The translations under genes and the position numbers were made by a program. Below, in pieces: positions 41,172-51,382 of a DNA stretch of 64,000 nt. Position 1 is the stretch's first letter. Every line of letters begins with the position of its first letter. This DNA comes from Haloglomus litoreum (GTDB lineage Archaea; Halobacteriota; Halobacteria; Halobacteriales; Haloarculaceae), in assembly GCF_029338515.1 (NCBI RefSeq), contig NZ_CP119988.1, forward strand, positions 2,976,001-3,040,000, in the 5' to 3' direction. The notes below the pieces were generated by a model. That model was not told the origin of the DNA. It was given only the letters and a program-made list of their open reading frames with translations, and did not search any database.

Positions 41172-43711
41172 CGGGCCTCACCCCCCTCGGTCGTGTCCAC
41201 GTCGGTAGCGCCGCCGTCGGTCACGGGCGACTCCTCGGGCCCGCGCCCGCCAGGCTCCGTGACCTCCGGGTCGTCGCCGCCCACGTCCGTCCGGGCCCGC
41301 ATCCCGATGAGCGTCAGCACCGAGAGGGCGGCCATCGCGACGACGGAGATCTCCCCGAGCGTGTCGAACGCCCGGAAGTCGACGAGGATGACGTTCACGA
41401 CGTTGCTGCCGCCGCCGTAGTCGCCGAATATCGGCCCGTGTTCGGCCGGCACGCCCGCGCGGGCGAGGAAGAACTCGAAGATGGGGCCGTCGGGCTGGGC
41501 GCTCGTCGCGACGATGACCGTCGCGAAGACCGTGAAGCCGACGAGCGAGGCCAGCGCCGCGTCCGCGACGGTCCGGGCGCGAGAGCGAATCTCGCCGTAG
41601 TAGGCGGGGAGCTTGTCCAGCACGAGCAGGAAGATGACCAGCACGAGGGTCTCGATGACGAGCTGGGTCAGTGCCAGGTCGGGTGCGTGCGCGAGGATGT
41701 AGACGATGGCGACCATGAACCCGAGGATAGAGAGCGTGAGGACGCCGGCGATGTGCGAGGGCGCCCGGGCGACGGCCATCGCGCCCACGACCGCCACGCC
41801 GAGTACGAGCACGAGCGGAACGGGCGGGACGGCGCCGACGCCCTCGACGGTCACCGCACCGGCGGCCGCGTACCCCGCGAGCGCGAGGACCGAGGTGCCG
41901 AGCATGAACGGTGCGGCGTAGGTGCGGAAGGCCCCGCCGTGGACGGCGATGGCGAGCCGGCGAGAGACGCCGTTCGCACCCTCCGTGAGGCCGTCGTAGT
42001 ACCAGTTCGGGCTGGTGTAGTCGACCGCCCGGGCGCGACGGACGCCAGCGTGGAGCCGGTCGTAGAACGGGTAGGCGACCCCGCCCAGCGCGATGGTCAG
42101 CAGGCTCATCCCGAGGTACGGCGTGAAGCTGAACAGCTTCGGGATGGAGAGCTTCAGCGAGTGGGCCTCGACGCCGACCGGAACGCTCGCCTCGAACGCC
42201 GACTGGACGATGGCGTCGATGGCGACCTGCGGGACGACGCCCGCGACGATGGCGATGGCCGCCAGCAGCGCGGGCGGCGCGAGCATCGAGAGCGGCGGCC
42301 GGTGGACGTCCACGTCGGCCAGCGCGTCGGGTCGGTCCCCGAAGAACAGCGAGAGGAACTTCAGCGAGTAGAGGAACGTGAACACGCTGCCGAAGACGGC
42401 GATGGCTGGGTAGAGCCAGAACCAGCCTCCCTGTGCCTTGGCGACGTAGTAGGTCGTCTCGAACAGCAACTCCTTCGACCAGAAACCGTTGAACGGCGGC
42501 ACCCCGGCCATCCCGAGCGCGGCGATGCCCGTGATGCCCGCGACGATGGGGAGGTCCTTCCGCAGCCCGCCGAGCTCGGATATCTTCCGCGTGTGCGCCT
42601 CGTGGGCGATGATGCCCGCGACGAGGAACAGGGTCGCCTTGAAGACGGCGTGGTTGAAGATGTGGAACGCGCCCGTCTCCGCGCCGAGTTCGAGCGCCTC
42701 CGAGCCGGCCAGCCCGTAGCCCGCGATGATGAGGCCCAGGTGCGACGCGGTGGAGTACGCGAGCAACTCCTTGATGTCGGTCGCGCCGACCGCGAGGATG
42801 GCGGTGATGGTCATCGAGACGAGCCCGAGCGTCGCGAGCAGGAGCGTCCACTCCGGAATCGCGGGCAGGTCCGGGACGAACAGCGGCCGGAAGCGCCCCA
42901 CCAGGTAGACCCCCGCCTTGACCATCGTCGCGCTGTGGAGGAACGCCGAAACCGGCGTGGGCGCCTCCATCGCGTTCGGCAGCCAGACGTGGAACGGCGC
43001 CTGTGCGGATTTGGTCACCGCGCCCACGGCCACGAGCGCGAGCGCGGGCACGAACAGGCTCGACGCGCGCAGCGCCTCCCGTACCGCGTCGCCGTTGGCG
43101 ATGAGCGAGTTCTCGGTGCCGATGAGGACGAACGTCCGGCCCGCGGCGGTATCGCCGGAGGCGAACGCGAGGACGAGGAAGCCCGCGAGCATGAACAGGC
43201 CGCCCGCGACCGTGATGAGCATCGATTTCCGGGCGGCGTACTGGGAGGCGGCCTCGCGCTGGTGATGCCCGATGAGGAGGAACGAGGTGACCGATGTGAG
43301 CTCCCAGAAGACGAAGAGGGCGAGGAGGTCGGCGGCGAACGCGACGCCGAGCATCGACCCCATGAACGCCAGCAGCGTGGCGTAGTACTTGACGTGGCCG
43401 TGCTCGTGGGCCATGTAGCCGTAGGAGTAGGTGAAGACGAGGACGCCGACGCCGCTCGCGAGGAAGCCGATCAGCAGCGCGAGCCCGTCGACGTACAGCG
43501 TGAGGGTGACGCCCAGCGAGGGGATCCACGGCAGCTGGACCGCGCCCTCGGCGCCGTACTGCGTCGCGAGGAGGCCGAAACTGGCCGCCGCGACGAGGGC
43601 CGCGAAGAAGGCGACCCGCTGGCCGAGGACGCGGAACAGCGCCGGGACCAGCAGGGCCGCGACGAACGGCAGGGCGAGCGCGGCCACGAGGACGCCGGCG
43701 TCCGGTTGCAC
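41168..43711 (-). CDS. mnhA: Mrp Na+/H+ antiporter subunit A
   Basis: 847 residues starting at GTG 43711. The NuoL-like region includes FWELTSVTSFLLIG, KSAQAPFHVWLPNAMEAPTP (Lys and Pro) and NHAVFKATLFLVAGIIAHEA. The C-terminal third adds the MbhD/DUF4040 part (HAPDLALTQLVIETLVLVIF) and the MbhE-like segment (NVVNVILVDFRAFDTLGE), then a hydrophilic tail. This is the main Na+/H+ exchange subunit with MnhD. The start is set by the TATA box at 43740 and the lack of an ATG; the TTG further upstream is less likely. Confidence 0.93.
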   Translation of the reverse strand: MQPDAGVLVAALALPFVAALLVPALFRVLGQRVAFFAALVAAASFGLLATQYGAEGAVQLPWIPSLGVTLTLYVDGLALLIGFLASGVGVLVFTYSYGYMAHEHGHVKYYATLLAFMGSMLGVAFAADLLALFVFWELTSVTSFLLIGHHQREAASQYAARKSMLITVAGGLFMLAGFLVLAFASGDTAAGRTFVLIGTENSLIANGDAVREALRASSLFVPALALVAVGAVTKSAQAPFHVWLPNAMEAPTPVSAFLHSATMVKAGVYLVGRFRPLFVPDLPAIPEWTLLLATLGLVSMTITAILAVGATDIKELLAYSTASHLGLIIAGYGLAGSEALELGAETGAFHIFNHAVFKATLFLVAGIIAHEAHTRKISELGGLRKDLPIVAGITGIAALGMAGVPPFNGFWSKELLFETTYYVAKAQGGWFWLYPAIAVFGSVFTFLYSLKFLSLFFGDRPDALADVDVHRPPLSMLAPPALLAAIAIVAGVVPQVAIDAIVQSAFEASVPVGVEAHSLKLSIPKLFSFTPYLGMSLLTIALGGVAYPFYDRLHAGVRRARAVDYTSPNWYYDGLTEGANGVSRRLAIAVHGGAFRTYAAPFMLGTSVLALAGYAAAGAVTVEGVGAVPPVPLVLVLGVAVVGAMAVARAPSHIAGVLTLSILGFMVAIVYILAHAPDLALTQLVIETLVLVIFLLVLDKLPAYYGEIRSRARTVADAALASLVGFTVFATVIVATSAQPDGPIFEFFLARAGVPAEHGPIFGDYGGGSNVVNVILVDFRAFDTLGEISVVAMAALSVLTLIGMRARTDVGGDDPEVTEPGGRGPEESPVTDGGATDVDTTEGGEAR

Positions 43712-43735
43712 GGTTCCGAGTCGCGCGCGGGCGGG

Positions 43736-43744
43736 CAATAAGGG
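43736..43744 (-). promoter_or_regulatory. TATA-like box for the mnh operon
   Basis: Read on the minus strand CCTTATTGC, centred ~29 nt before GTG 43711. It is the only A/T-rich patch there, and sets both the operon promoter and the mnhA start. Confidence 0.5.
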
Positions 43745-43849
43745 TTGTCGATTGGGTTCCGCCGCCGAGTTCGCGTGCAGGGGCTATGCTGGCGTGGGGG
43801 TAGCACGGCCCCGAACACGTATGTCCCGGGGACGCGTCCGTCCTCCCGG

Positions 43850-44344
43850 ATGAATCGGACCCACGTCGCTGGCGCGGTTCTCCTCGCGGCCTGTTTCGGC
43901 GTCGCGCTGGCGGCGGGCCCGTACGGTGCCGACATCCGGTCGCTGACCACGGGCGAGGACCGGAACGCCTACGCGACGGGGACGATGGATGCCACGGTCC
44001 TCGACGCACCCGACACGGTCAGACTCGACCGCTACACCGAGAACGGGACCACGCGGTATCGTCTGCTCGTCCCCGCGGCGACCGTCGGCGTAGCGAACGT
44101 CTCGGGACGACCGGTCCTGACCTACAAACTGCGGATCGGCGGCATCGGACACACCCGCGGCACCGCACACGTCCTGAGCGAGGCCCAGGAGGGCGAATTC
44201 CGGACGACGCTCGACGCCTCGACGCTCGCGGCCGAGCGCATCGAGAGCGACGCGTACACCGGCGATCTGACGCTCGTCGTCCGGAGCGACCGGGGCACCC
44301 AGCGCATCCACGAGGCGAACGTGACCGTTCAGGTCACCCGGTGA
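43850..44344 (+). CDS. secreted hypothetical protein
   Basis: 164 residues. Residues 1-~25 are a Sec signal or single anchor (HVAGAVLLAACFGVALAAGP). The mature part is beta-rich (TGTMDATVLDAPDTVRLDRY, RYRLLVPAATVGVANVSGRP, SDAYTGDLTLVVRSDRGTQ), with NGT and NVT sequons suited to N-glycosylation. No known domain recognised. It is divergent from the mnh operon, 138 bp away. Confidence 0.6.
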   Translation: MNRTHVAGAVLLAACFGVALAAGPYGADIRSLTTGEDRNAYATGTMDATVLDAPDTVRLDRYTENGTTRYRLLVPAATVGVANVSGRPVLTYKLRIGGIGHTRGTAHVLSEAQEGEFRTTLDASTLAAERIESDAYTGDLTLVVRSDRGTQRIHEANVTVQVTR

Positions 44345-44545
44345 GCCGGCGGAAAATTCCTCATTAATACCGAACAACGCCCGATTAACTATATGGTCAG
44401 CATATGGTGAGGAGATATGGGGGACACGAAAGGGTTCGCTCGAGTCGACCGCGGGCCGAGCGAATCCACGGGGGTCATCCTGATCGCCTTCATCCTCGGC
44501 ACCTCCGCCGCGGCGTTCGCCTTCACAAAATCTCAACCCGGAAGT

Positions 44546-44563
44546 CCACGACATCAGTCGTGG
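44546..44563. repeat. left-end hairpin of the IS1341 element
   Basis: Seven-bp stem CCACGAC / GTCGTGG with loop ATCA, ~20 nt inside the left end. It mirrors the right-end hairpin (one stem base and one loop base differ). In this family TnpA recognises such hairpins on the single-stranded ends. Confidence 0.8.
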
Positions 44564-44628
44564 GAGGAAGCCGACAGGGTTTGATTCCTCCCTGCGATTA
44601 AACCCATGACTTCCGGACGGCTCCTGAA

Positions 44629-44637
44629 GTTTATCAG
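44629..44637 (+). promoter_or_regulatory. TATA-like box for tnpB
   Basis: AGTTTATCA, centred ~26 nt before ATG 44658. It lies inside the element, so tnpB carries its own promoter. Confidence 0.45.
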
Positions 44638-44657
44638 TCAGAGCGCAGCACTCTGGT

Positions 44658-45920
<1,263 letters not shown>

Positions 45921-46056
45921 CGACGTTCCAGCAGGAGTCGGGCACCGCTCCGAACATCGCCTTCGGGTACCAGTACGAGGGCCACGACAACGACAGCACG
46001 CGCGACCTGCAAATCGTCGTGGACTCCGAGAACGGCGGCATAGAGGCGGACAACAG

Positions 46057-46098
46057 CTTCGGGGGCGAGCACGTCACCTTCGGGGGCGAGCACGTCAC
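46057..46098 (+). repeat. 21-bp in-frame duplication in the pilin pseudogene
   Basis: CTTCGGGGGCGAGCACGTCA plus one base occurs twice in tandem, then its first bases again. It encodes a repeated FGGEHVT. Being seven codons it leaves the frame open. Confidence 0.85.
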
Positions 46099-46379
46099 CT
46101 TCGTCTGCAAGGAGGGCAGCTGTGGGGACATCCACGAGTGGACGTTCGACGACGTGACGAGCGGGAGCGGTCCGGACGGTCGGTTCATCGCTGGCGACAC
46201 GCTGACGCTCGATGCGTCACCCTCCCCGCCCGAAATCGATCGGAACGCGATCCTCCGCATCCGCTGGGAGGAGCCGGCGCCACAGGGCAAGACGGTCATC
46301 GTCGGCGTCTGGCGCGGGCCCGCTGCCTGACGGCGGCGCACTTCGCCAAGTTTTCACCCCCCGGTGCGCAACCCGCGAC

Positions 46380-46946
46380 ATGGACCGGCTTCGTCAGTCC
46401 CTGCTGGACGCGCCGATCATCGAGAAGGACGGCTACCACTACTTCGTCCACCCCATCAGCGACGGGGTCCCGATGCTGCGGCCCGAACTCCTCCGGGAGA
46501 TCGTCATCAGCATCATCCGGAAGGCCGACCTCGACGTGGACAAGATCGTCACGCCCGCGGCGATGGGTATCCACATCTCCACGGCCGTCTCCCTGATGAC
46601 CGACATCCCGCTCGTCGTCGTCCGCAAGCGCAAGTACGGACTGGAGGGCGAGGTCTCGCTCTCGCAGGTCACCGGCTACTCCGAGTCCGAGATGTACATC
46701 AACGACGTCGAGCCCGGCGACCGCGTCCTCGTGCTGGACGACGTCCTCTCGACCGGCGGGACACTGACGGCCATCACGGGCGCGCTCGACGAGATCGGGG
46801 CCGAGATCGCCGACATCGTGGCCGTCATCAAGAAGGAGGGCGGCGAGAACAAACTCGAGACGACCGATCACGAGGCCAAGACGCTCATCAACGTCGACGT
46901 CGTCGACGGCGAAGTCGTCATCGTCGACGAGAACGGGGACGACTGA
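46380..46946 (+). CDS. hpt: purine (hypoxanthine/guanine-type) phosphoribosyltransferase
   Basis: 188 residues. The PRPP motif is [17 protein letters not shown]. It also has [15 protein letters not shown] and the hood region [16 protein letters not shown]. The N-terminus ([18 protein letters not shown]) is typical of archaeal Hpt. It salvages a base with PRPP. The base preference (hypoxanthine or guanine versus adenine) cannot be read with certainty. An AGTTTTCA box lies 27 nt before ATG 46380, just after the pilin pseudogene stop. Confidence 0.87.
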   Translation: MDRLRQSLLDAPIIEKDGYHYFVHPISDGVPMLRPELLREIVISIIRKADLDVDKIVTPAAMGIHISTAVSLMTDIPLVVVRKRKYGLEGEVSLSQVTGYSESEMYINDVEPGDRVLVLDDVLSTGGTLTAITGALDEIGAEIADIVAVIKKEGGENKLETTDHEAKTLINVDVVDGEVVIVDENGDD

Positions 46947-47859
46947 ATCGGAGCGGGCCGCTGCCATCGAGAGCGGGATGGCGCGCGGCACAGCCCTCCG
47001 AGCGTTGTCGAGAGCCATCCTGCACTCCGGGCGACGGTCTGCACAACCTCGACGAACAGTGCTACCCCGAGGGTGCCCAGCGGTGAGGTAGAACTATCGT
47101 TCGCTGCACGACACGATAGGCAATGGACCTGTGGGTCTACTCGCGGCCGATGGCCTATCTCTCATGCTGGTGGCCATCCTGAGCCTGCTCGTGCTGCTCC
47201 TACTTTTCTACCTGAGCGTGTAGACGTGATTCGGCGTGACCGGCGCTCGCGGCTGTATTCGAGTCGATAGCGTCCGTCCGGCACCCTCCGCTCTTCTAAG
47301 GGTAGATGATTCCTCCGGTAGGAAGGTGGGTACCTTGATCAAGCGACTGGCTAGACAACCGGTGTAGACGCTCTGCGGGAGCGACCACGATTGTCGAGAA
47401 GTGCCACACAGGTGCCGAACGACCCGTCCAGAGCCGATGCGCGTCAATGCCAGAATCACGGTACCTGTCGGATTGGCAGCTGTTCATGACCGAAGCAGTC
47501 CTAAGGTTGGCGCCGCCGGGCGTTTCTCCCAACCTTACTACGTTCCTGCTGGCTGACTATTTCGAGTGAGCCAAGGCTGCAGGCCCCCGAGACGACGGCT
47601 CGACCCCGCACACCGTATCGGCGCTCGCTCGCTGCCGCTCGTGCCACTGCGCTATCGAATCATCCCTCCTCGACTGCTACCACACCTGTTCTACCGGTGC
47701 CCCCGACCAACCCTAGACGACTCCTCCGCGCCCCCGAGCGTTCATCGAGACCACTCGAGCGACAGTCCGTGCTTCCGCTGGGTTGGACGCGCCGGGGCGT
47801 CGGTGACAATTAGAGAGGCTATCGTGTTTACGGAGACGGTCGATACGGTCGTCGCGTCC
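46947..47859. other. gene-poor stretch, ~910 bp, less GC-rich
   Basis: No gene I can support. The base make-up is visibly less GC-rich than in the core. The open frames present (47073-47270, 47566-47865 plus; 47208-47532 minus) have scrambled residue use, no promoter and no family likeness. One tiny frame, 47131-47223, would give a 30-residue one-helix peptide (MLVAILSLLVLLLLFYLSV at its end) from a GTG, unproven. It may be decayed mobile or intergenic DNA. Confidence 0.45.
47131..47223 (+). CDS. possible 30-residue single-helix peptide
   Basis: From GTG 47131: VGLLAADGLS followed by MLVAILSLLVLLLLFYLSV and a stop. It would be one hydrophobic helix. Weak: no clear promoter or Shine-Dalgarno, and hydrophobic runs of this size occur by chance. 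The ATG eight bases earlier is in another frame. Confidence 0.2.
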   Translation: MGLLAADGLSLMLVAILSLLVLLLLFYLSV

Positions 47860-47877
47860 GAATAGCGGGAAGTAGAT
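47860..47877. repeat. near-copy of the tRNA-iMet 3' end (att- or guide-like)
   Basis: GAATAGCGGGAAGTAGAT matches 16 of 18 bases with GAATAGCGGGCGGTAGAT at 49212-49229, the 3' end of the initiator tRNA-Met, in the same orientation. The two copies are 1352 bp apart and enclose the second tnpB. It begins about 30 bp beyond the tnpB stop. Confidence 0.7.
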
Positions 47878-47907
47878 ACCAGTTGCTCCGATGCTTGTCC
47901 GTGTCGG

Positions 47908-49095
47908 TCACCCGGGGACGAACGTCCCGTTGGCGGTGACGGTCCCAGACTTCAGGGCACACTGGCGGGTGCCCGTCCCCCGTGACGACTGAGGGCCACG
48001 ATGGACGTGTTTGAGCGCGACGTTCTTCGCCGCGTTGTAGTCGGCATTCGCCTCCGATCCACAGGCGACGCAACAGAAGTGTCCCCTGCTCCGCCGGTTC
48101 CCATCGGCGACGTGGCCACAATCGGAACAGCCCTTCGAGGTATCCCGCGGGTTGACGGAGACGACCTCGATTCTGGATGCCGCTGCCTTGTAGCGGAGGT
48201 ATTCTCGGAGCTGGCGAAAGGCCCAGATGTGGAACCAAGTCGCTTCCGGCAGCTCGTCGCGAATCCCGGTCAACTCCTCGACGGCGATGGTCGAGCAATC
48301 GTGGCGCAGCGCTTCCTCCACGATCCCGTTTGCAATCTCGTGGAGCCGTTGTCGATGGCGTCGTTCCTCGTTGCCCGACAGCTGTTGCAGCGTCCGATGG
48401 GCACTCCGCGTTCCCGTCTGCTGCAGCGAGGCTCGGCGTCGATCGAACTGCCTGCGCTCGTGGGTCGCCTCTCGACCGCTGAAGAATCGCGCCGTGCTCG
48501 TGACGGCGATGTTCTCGACGCCGAAGTCGACCCCGAGGACCGCTCCGTCCTCGGCAGCTAGCTGTTCCTTCGGCCGTCGAAACCCGATGTGGAGGTAGAA
48601 CTCCCCGTCGCGAACCGTGAGCGAACTCTCCGTGACAGACCACCGGTCGGTATTCAGGTAGCGGTACTGGTAGCCATCGTCGTCCTCGGGTAGTACGAGC
48701 TCCGGTCGAACACGCCCCTCTACGGTCGTGAGCGAAACCGTCCCATCGTCGAACAGCGTCATCGTCCGTGCGTCGTACGGGACGGTCGGGCTGGTAAATC
48801 GTGGCTTCGAGGCTTGGCGACCGGCTGACCACCGGTCACGGACACCAGCAATCGCCTCTGCAGCCCGGTGCGTGGCCAGAATCGCGTGCTGGCTCTTCAG
48901 CTCGGTCGACTCGCGGACCTCATCGTAGACACGTGACTGGAGCGCCAGCTTCTCCGTGACTCCGGGGAAGCCGCGGTCGACCGCGAGCTGACAACCACGG
49001 CGGAATTCATCAATCGTACGCTCGAGTAGCCGAAGGTCAGATTCCTCTACACGAAGCCGCGTAATCGCCGTCCGGTAGAGGTACTCGTCGGCCAC
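47908..49095 (-). CDS. tnpB: second TnpB nuclease, beside tRNA-iMet
   Basis: 395 residues, starting at GTG 49095; no nearby ATG is in frame. The triad is intact (VLGVDFGVEN, TIAVEELTGI, NADYNAAKNVA), as is the zinc finger (KGCSDCGHV...FCCVACGSEA). It is only distantly like the other TnpB. An AAATATC box lies ~23 nt before the start. The 3' end shares ACGGACAAGC with the other element, but I see no end hairpin after it. Upstream, 49150-49168 is a 7-bp A/T palindrome (ACATATA/TATATGT). No tnpA is present. It may be a fixed, not mobile, copy. Confidence 0.9.
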   Translation of the reverse strand: MADEYLYRTAITRLRVEESDLRLLERTIDEFRRGCQLAVDRGFPGVTEKLALQSRVYDEVRESTELKSQHAILATHRAAEAIAGVRDRWSAGRQASKPRFTSPTVPYDARTMTLFDDGTVSLTTVEGRVRPELVLPEDDDGYQYRYLNTDRWSVTESSLTVRDGEFYLHIGFRRPKEQLAAEDGAVLGVDFGVENIAVTSTARFFSGREATHERRQFDRRRASLQQTGTRSAHRTLQQLSGNEERRHRQRLHEIANGIVEEALRHDCSTIAVEELTGIRDELPEATWFHIWAFRQLREYLRYKAAASRIEVVSVNPRDTSKGCSDCGHVADGNRRSRGHFCCVACGSEANADYNAAKNVALKHVHRGPQSSRGTGTRQCALKSGTVTANGTFVPG

Positions 49096-49211
49096 GAGGC
49101 CGAATGCTGCGTTTTGATATTTGAAGTCTTGCCGGGAGAGGTGTATTAGACATATATCGAATATATGTTGTGGGGATCGTGGAGAAGTCTCTAGAATACT
49201 TATTTCCCGGG

Positions 49212-49229
49212 GAATAGCGGGCGGTAGAT
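49212..49229. repeat. 18-bp segment at the tRNA-iMet 3' end, repeated at 47860
   Basis: Spans the T-arm and acceptor 3' strand of the tRNA plus three flanking bases. Its near-copy lies 1352 bp away, beyond the second tnpB. The segment is preceded (on the minus strand) by TTCAA in the T-loop. Confidence 0.7.
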
Positions 49230-49289
49230 TTGAACTACCGGTCTCCGGGTTATGAGCCCGGCGGAATCTCCTGGCTATCCCAGCCCGCT
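49215..49289 (-). tRNA. initiator tRNA-Met (CAU)
   Basis: 75 nt, no intron, no encoded CCA. The acceptor stem is AGCGGGC / GCCCGCT, with A1-U72 as in initiators. Anticodon loop CTCATAA gives CAU, on a stem CCGGG / CCCGG with the three G-C pairs diagnostic of initiator tRNA. The T-arm is GGTAG-TTCAAAT-CTACC. The elongator tRNA-Met in haloarchaea usually carries an intron, which this one lacks. Confidence 0.95.
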
Positions 49290-49385
49290 ACCAACTCGTA
49301 GCGCGACACCCCGGTTAAGGGTTGTGCTATCGGCGTCGCAATGAAACGAAGTCACACACGGCGGCGGGGCGAGCGCTCACCAGAT

Positions 49386-49877
49386 TCACGTCTCCATATC
49401 GTGGACGCGCCAGGTCAGGAGGCTCTCGGCGACGTAGTTGATGCTGAGGCCGACGCCGATACCGATGCCGTTGGCGACGGTGGGCCAGATGTCACCCCCG
49501 GCGACGACGAACGTGATGTCGGTCCACGCGGTGAGGACGTACAGCGTGGCGAACGCCACGGCCAGTCCGACCGACCGCACGAGGTGGGACTTGAGCCAGC
49601 GCCGGACGAGCGCGACCGGCCCGGCGCCGCCGTGGTCGGCGAAGGTCCAGTTGTCGTTGAGCAGGAACATCAGGGTGATGGAGGCCTCCGCGCCGATGGC
49701 CTTCGCGACCAGGGGGCGGCCGGCGAGCACCGCCTCGACGACGAACCCGCCGGTGAGGAGCGCGACGATGACCGTCTCCAGCGAGGCGCCGGCGACGCCG
49801 ACCGAGACGAACTGGCCGATGCGGCCGGCCGAGGCGAGCGCCTGAATCCGGGCACGCAGGAGGTCGGCGACGCTCAT
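49386..49877 (-). CDS. GtrA family membrane protein
   Basis: 163 residues, four helices. Signature GQFVSVGVAGASLETVIVA near the N-terminus and NDNWTFADHG between helices 2 and 3 (typical GtrA NxxWTF). The last helix ends GLSINYVAESLLTWRV. GtrA proteins help move lipid-linked sugars over the membrane. Its ATG overlaps the stop of the next glycosyltransferase (ATGA), so the two are coupled and probably work together. Confidence 0.9.
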   Translation of the reverse strand: MSVADLLRARIQALASAGRIGQFVSVGVAGASLETVIVALLTGGFVVEAVLAGRPLVAKAIGAEASITLMFLLNDNWTFADHGGAGPVALVRRWLKSHLVRSVGLAVAFATLYVLTAWTDITFVVAGGDIWPTVANGIGIGVGLSINYVAESLLTWRVHDMET

Positions 49878-50662
49878 GGGTGGCGATCACGGTCGACGAG
49901 GGCGGTCTCGTCCGCCCGCCGGCGCGCGATGGCGTCGTGCAGGCGGCTGTCCTGCAGGCGCTTGGCGCGGTGGCGGGCGACGAACAGGGCGGTCCCGAGG
50001 GAGACGGCGGTGTCGACGGGGTCGACGGTCGAGCCGGGCTGGTCCTCCCACTCGATGGGGACCTCCAGGACCCGGAGGCCGAGCGCGCCGGCCATCGCGA
50101 TGAGCTCGACGTCCCAGGCGAAGCCGGCCTCGTACAGGTGTGGCCGGACTGTCTCCCAGGCGGCGGCCGAGATGGCCTTCGCGCCGCACTGGTAGTCGTA
50201 GCAGTCCGCGTCCAGCAGTCGACGCGCGAGCCAGGCGAACGCGTCGCCGAGCCGCCGGCGGGCGAACGTCTGGTGGCCCACGACCACCGACTCGGGGTGC
50301 CGGCGGGAGCCCACCGCGAGGTCGGCTCGGTCGTCGAGCACCGGCTCGACGATGCTCCGCAGGCTCTCGGGTGGGGTGGAGCCGTCGGCGTCGGCGAACG
50401 CCAGCACGTCCACCTCGTCGACGAGCGCCTCGAAGCCGGCGGTGATCGCGGCGCCCTTCCCACGGCGCTCGGGGGCGACCGAGACGACCGCGTCGGGGAG
50501 GGCCTCGCGGACGGCCTCGGCGGTGCCCGCCGTGGGCGCGTCGAGTTCGATACGGACGGCCGCCGGGTCGAGCGCCGAGCGACAGGCTCGGACGTACGCG
50601 GTGAGCCGATCCACGTCCGGCCGGTAGGCCGGTACGACGAGTCCCAGCGACCGGTCAGCCAT
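49874..50662 (-). CDS. GT2 glycosyltransferase (dolichyl-phosphate hexose synthase-like)
   Basis: 262 residues, GT-A fold. N-terminus LGLVVPAYRPDVDRLTAYVR; then RRGKGAAITAGFEALVDEVD; the DxD metal motif in LAFADADGSTPPESLRSI; VVGSR...; and DYQCGAKAISAAAWETV. It resembles DPM1/AglJ-type enzymes that charge dolichyl phosphate with a sugar, the step before GtrA-type flipping. It lacks large C-terminal helices. An ACCGTTTTTGC box ~27 nt upstream supports ATG 50662. Confidence 0.87.
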   Translation of the reverse strand: MADRSLGLVVPAYRPDVDRLTAYVRACRSALDPAAVRIELDAPTAGTAEAVREALPDAVVSVAPERRGKGAAITAGFEALVDEVDVLAFADADGSTPPESLRSIVEPVLDDRADLAVGSRRHPESVVVGHQTFARRRLGDAFAWLARRLLDADCYDYQCGAKAISAAAWETVRPHLYEAGFAWDVELIAMAGALGLRVLEVPIEWEDQPGSTVDPVDTAVSLGTALFVARHRAKRLQDSRLHDAIARRRADETALVDRDRHP

Positions 50663-50737
50663 CGGCCACGGGTCGGAAGCGGGGGAGCAAAAACGGTTCG
50701 ACTGCGGGACAGGGCGTCCGGAGCAGCCCGGTCCCGG

Positions 50738-51358
50738 TCAGGCGTCCTCGAGTGGCTCGATGACGCCGGAGAGGCCACAGAACGCCAGCGGCGCTGCCCC
50801 GCCGTCGTCGCCCTCGAGGACGCGCGCGGCGGCGGTGTCGACGGAGTCGCGCCGGGCCGCGATCTCGGCCGCCGACGGCGAGAGGCTCTCGTGGCCCGTC
50901 CGGGCCGGGGCGTTGCCGCCGTCGGCCTCGTCGACCGCGACCCACTCGGCTGCTCCGCCGGCCGGTGCGGGTGCCTCGTCGCCGCTCGCGACGGCGACCG
51001 CGGACGCGACGCCGTAGTGGGCCTCCGCGGTCGCATCCAGTTCGACGGTCCGCCTGAGCAGTTCGACCGCCGGGTCCGTCTCGGGGGGCTCCCGGCTGAA
51101 ACAGTCCACCTTCGGGCGGGCGCCCGGCCGCTTCGGCACCACGAGGACCGTCCGGCCGGCGATGTCGGCCTCGCCCGTCCGCTCCGTGCGCGTGCCCGCC
51201 GTCCGTCGGTCGATCACGAGGACGTCGGCCCGCTTCGCGGCCGCGACGGCCGCCCGGGAGACCTCGCTGGGGAGCCGGTCGACCAGCCGCTCGGCCCGGC
51301 TCGCCGAGACGGCGAGCCCGGGGGTCGAACCGGACATCCACGCACCACCAGTAGCCAT
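50738..51358 (-). CDS. hypothetical acidic protein
   Basis: 206 residues from ATG 51358, chosen because a TTATAC box lies 27 nt before it; a longer frame from 51424 would begin upstream of the box. The middle reads ADVLVIDRRTAGTRTER, ADIAGRTVLVVPKRPGARPK and LDATAEAHYGVASAVAVAS. There is an Ala/Gly/Asp-rich low-complexity region and a final LAFCGLSGVIEPLEDA. No helix or family recognised. Divergent from the DUF2298 gene. Confidence 0.55.
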   Translation of the reverse strand: MATGGAWMSGSTPGLAVSASRAERLVDRLPSEVSRAAVAAAKRADVLVIDRRTAGTRTERTGEADIAGRTVLVVPKRPGARPKVDCFSREPPETDPAVELLRRTVELDATAEAHYGVASAVAVASGDEAPAPAGGAAEWVAVDEADGGNAPARTGHESLSPSAAEIAARRDSVDTAAARVLEGDDGGAAPLAFCGLSGVIEPLEDA

Positions 51359-51382
51359 ACGCCGAGCGAGGTGTGGAGCACG

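Noticed and set aside
44404-44601. 65-residue frame at the left end of the IS1341 element
   Set aside because: It is out of frame with the pilin start and crosses the insertion junction; its Arg-rich text is a shadow.
47566-47865. 99-residue plus-strand frame
   Set aside because: Arg/Pro/Ser-rich with no fold or promoter, in a stretch where no frame looks coding.
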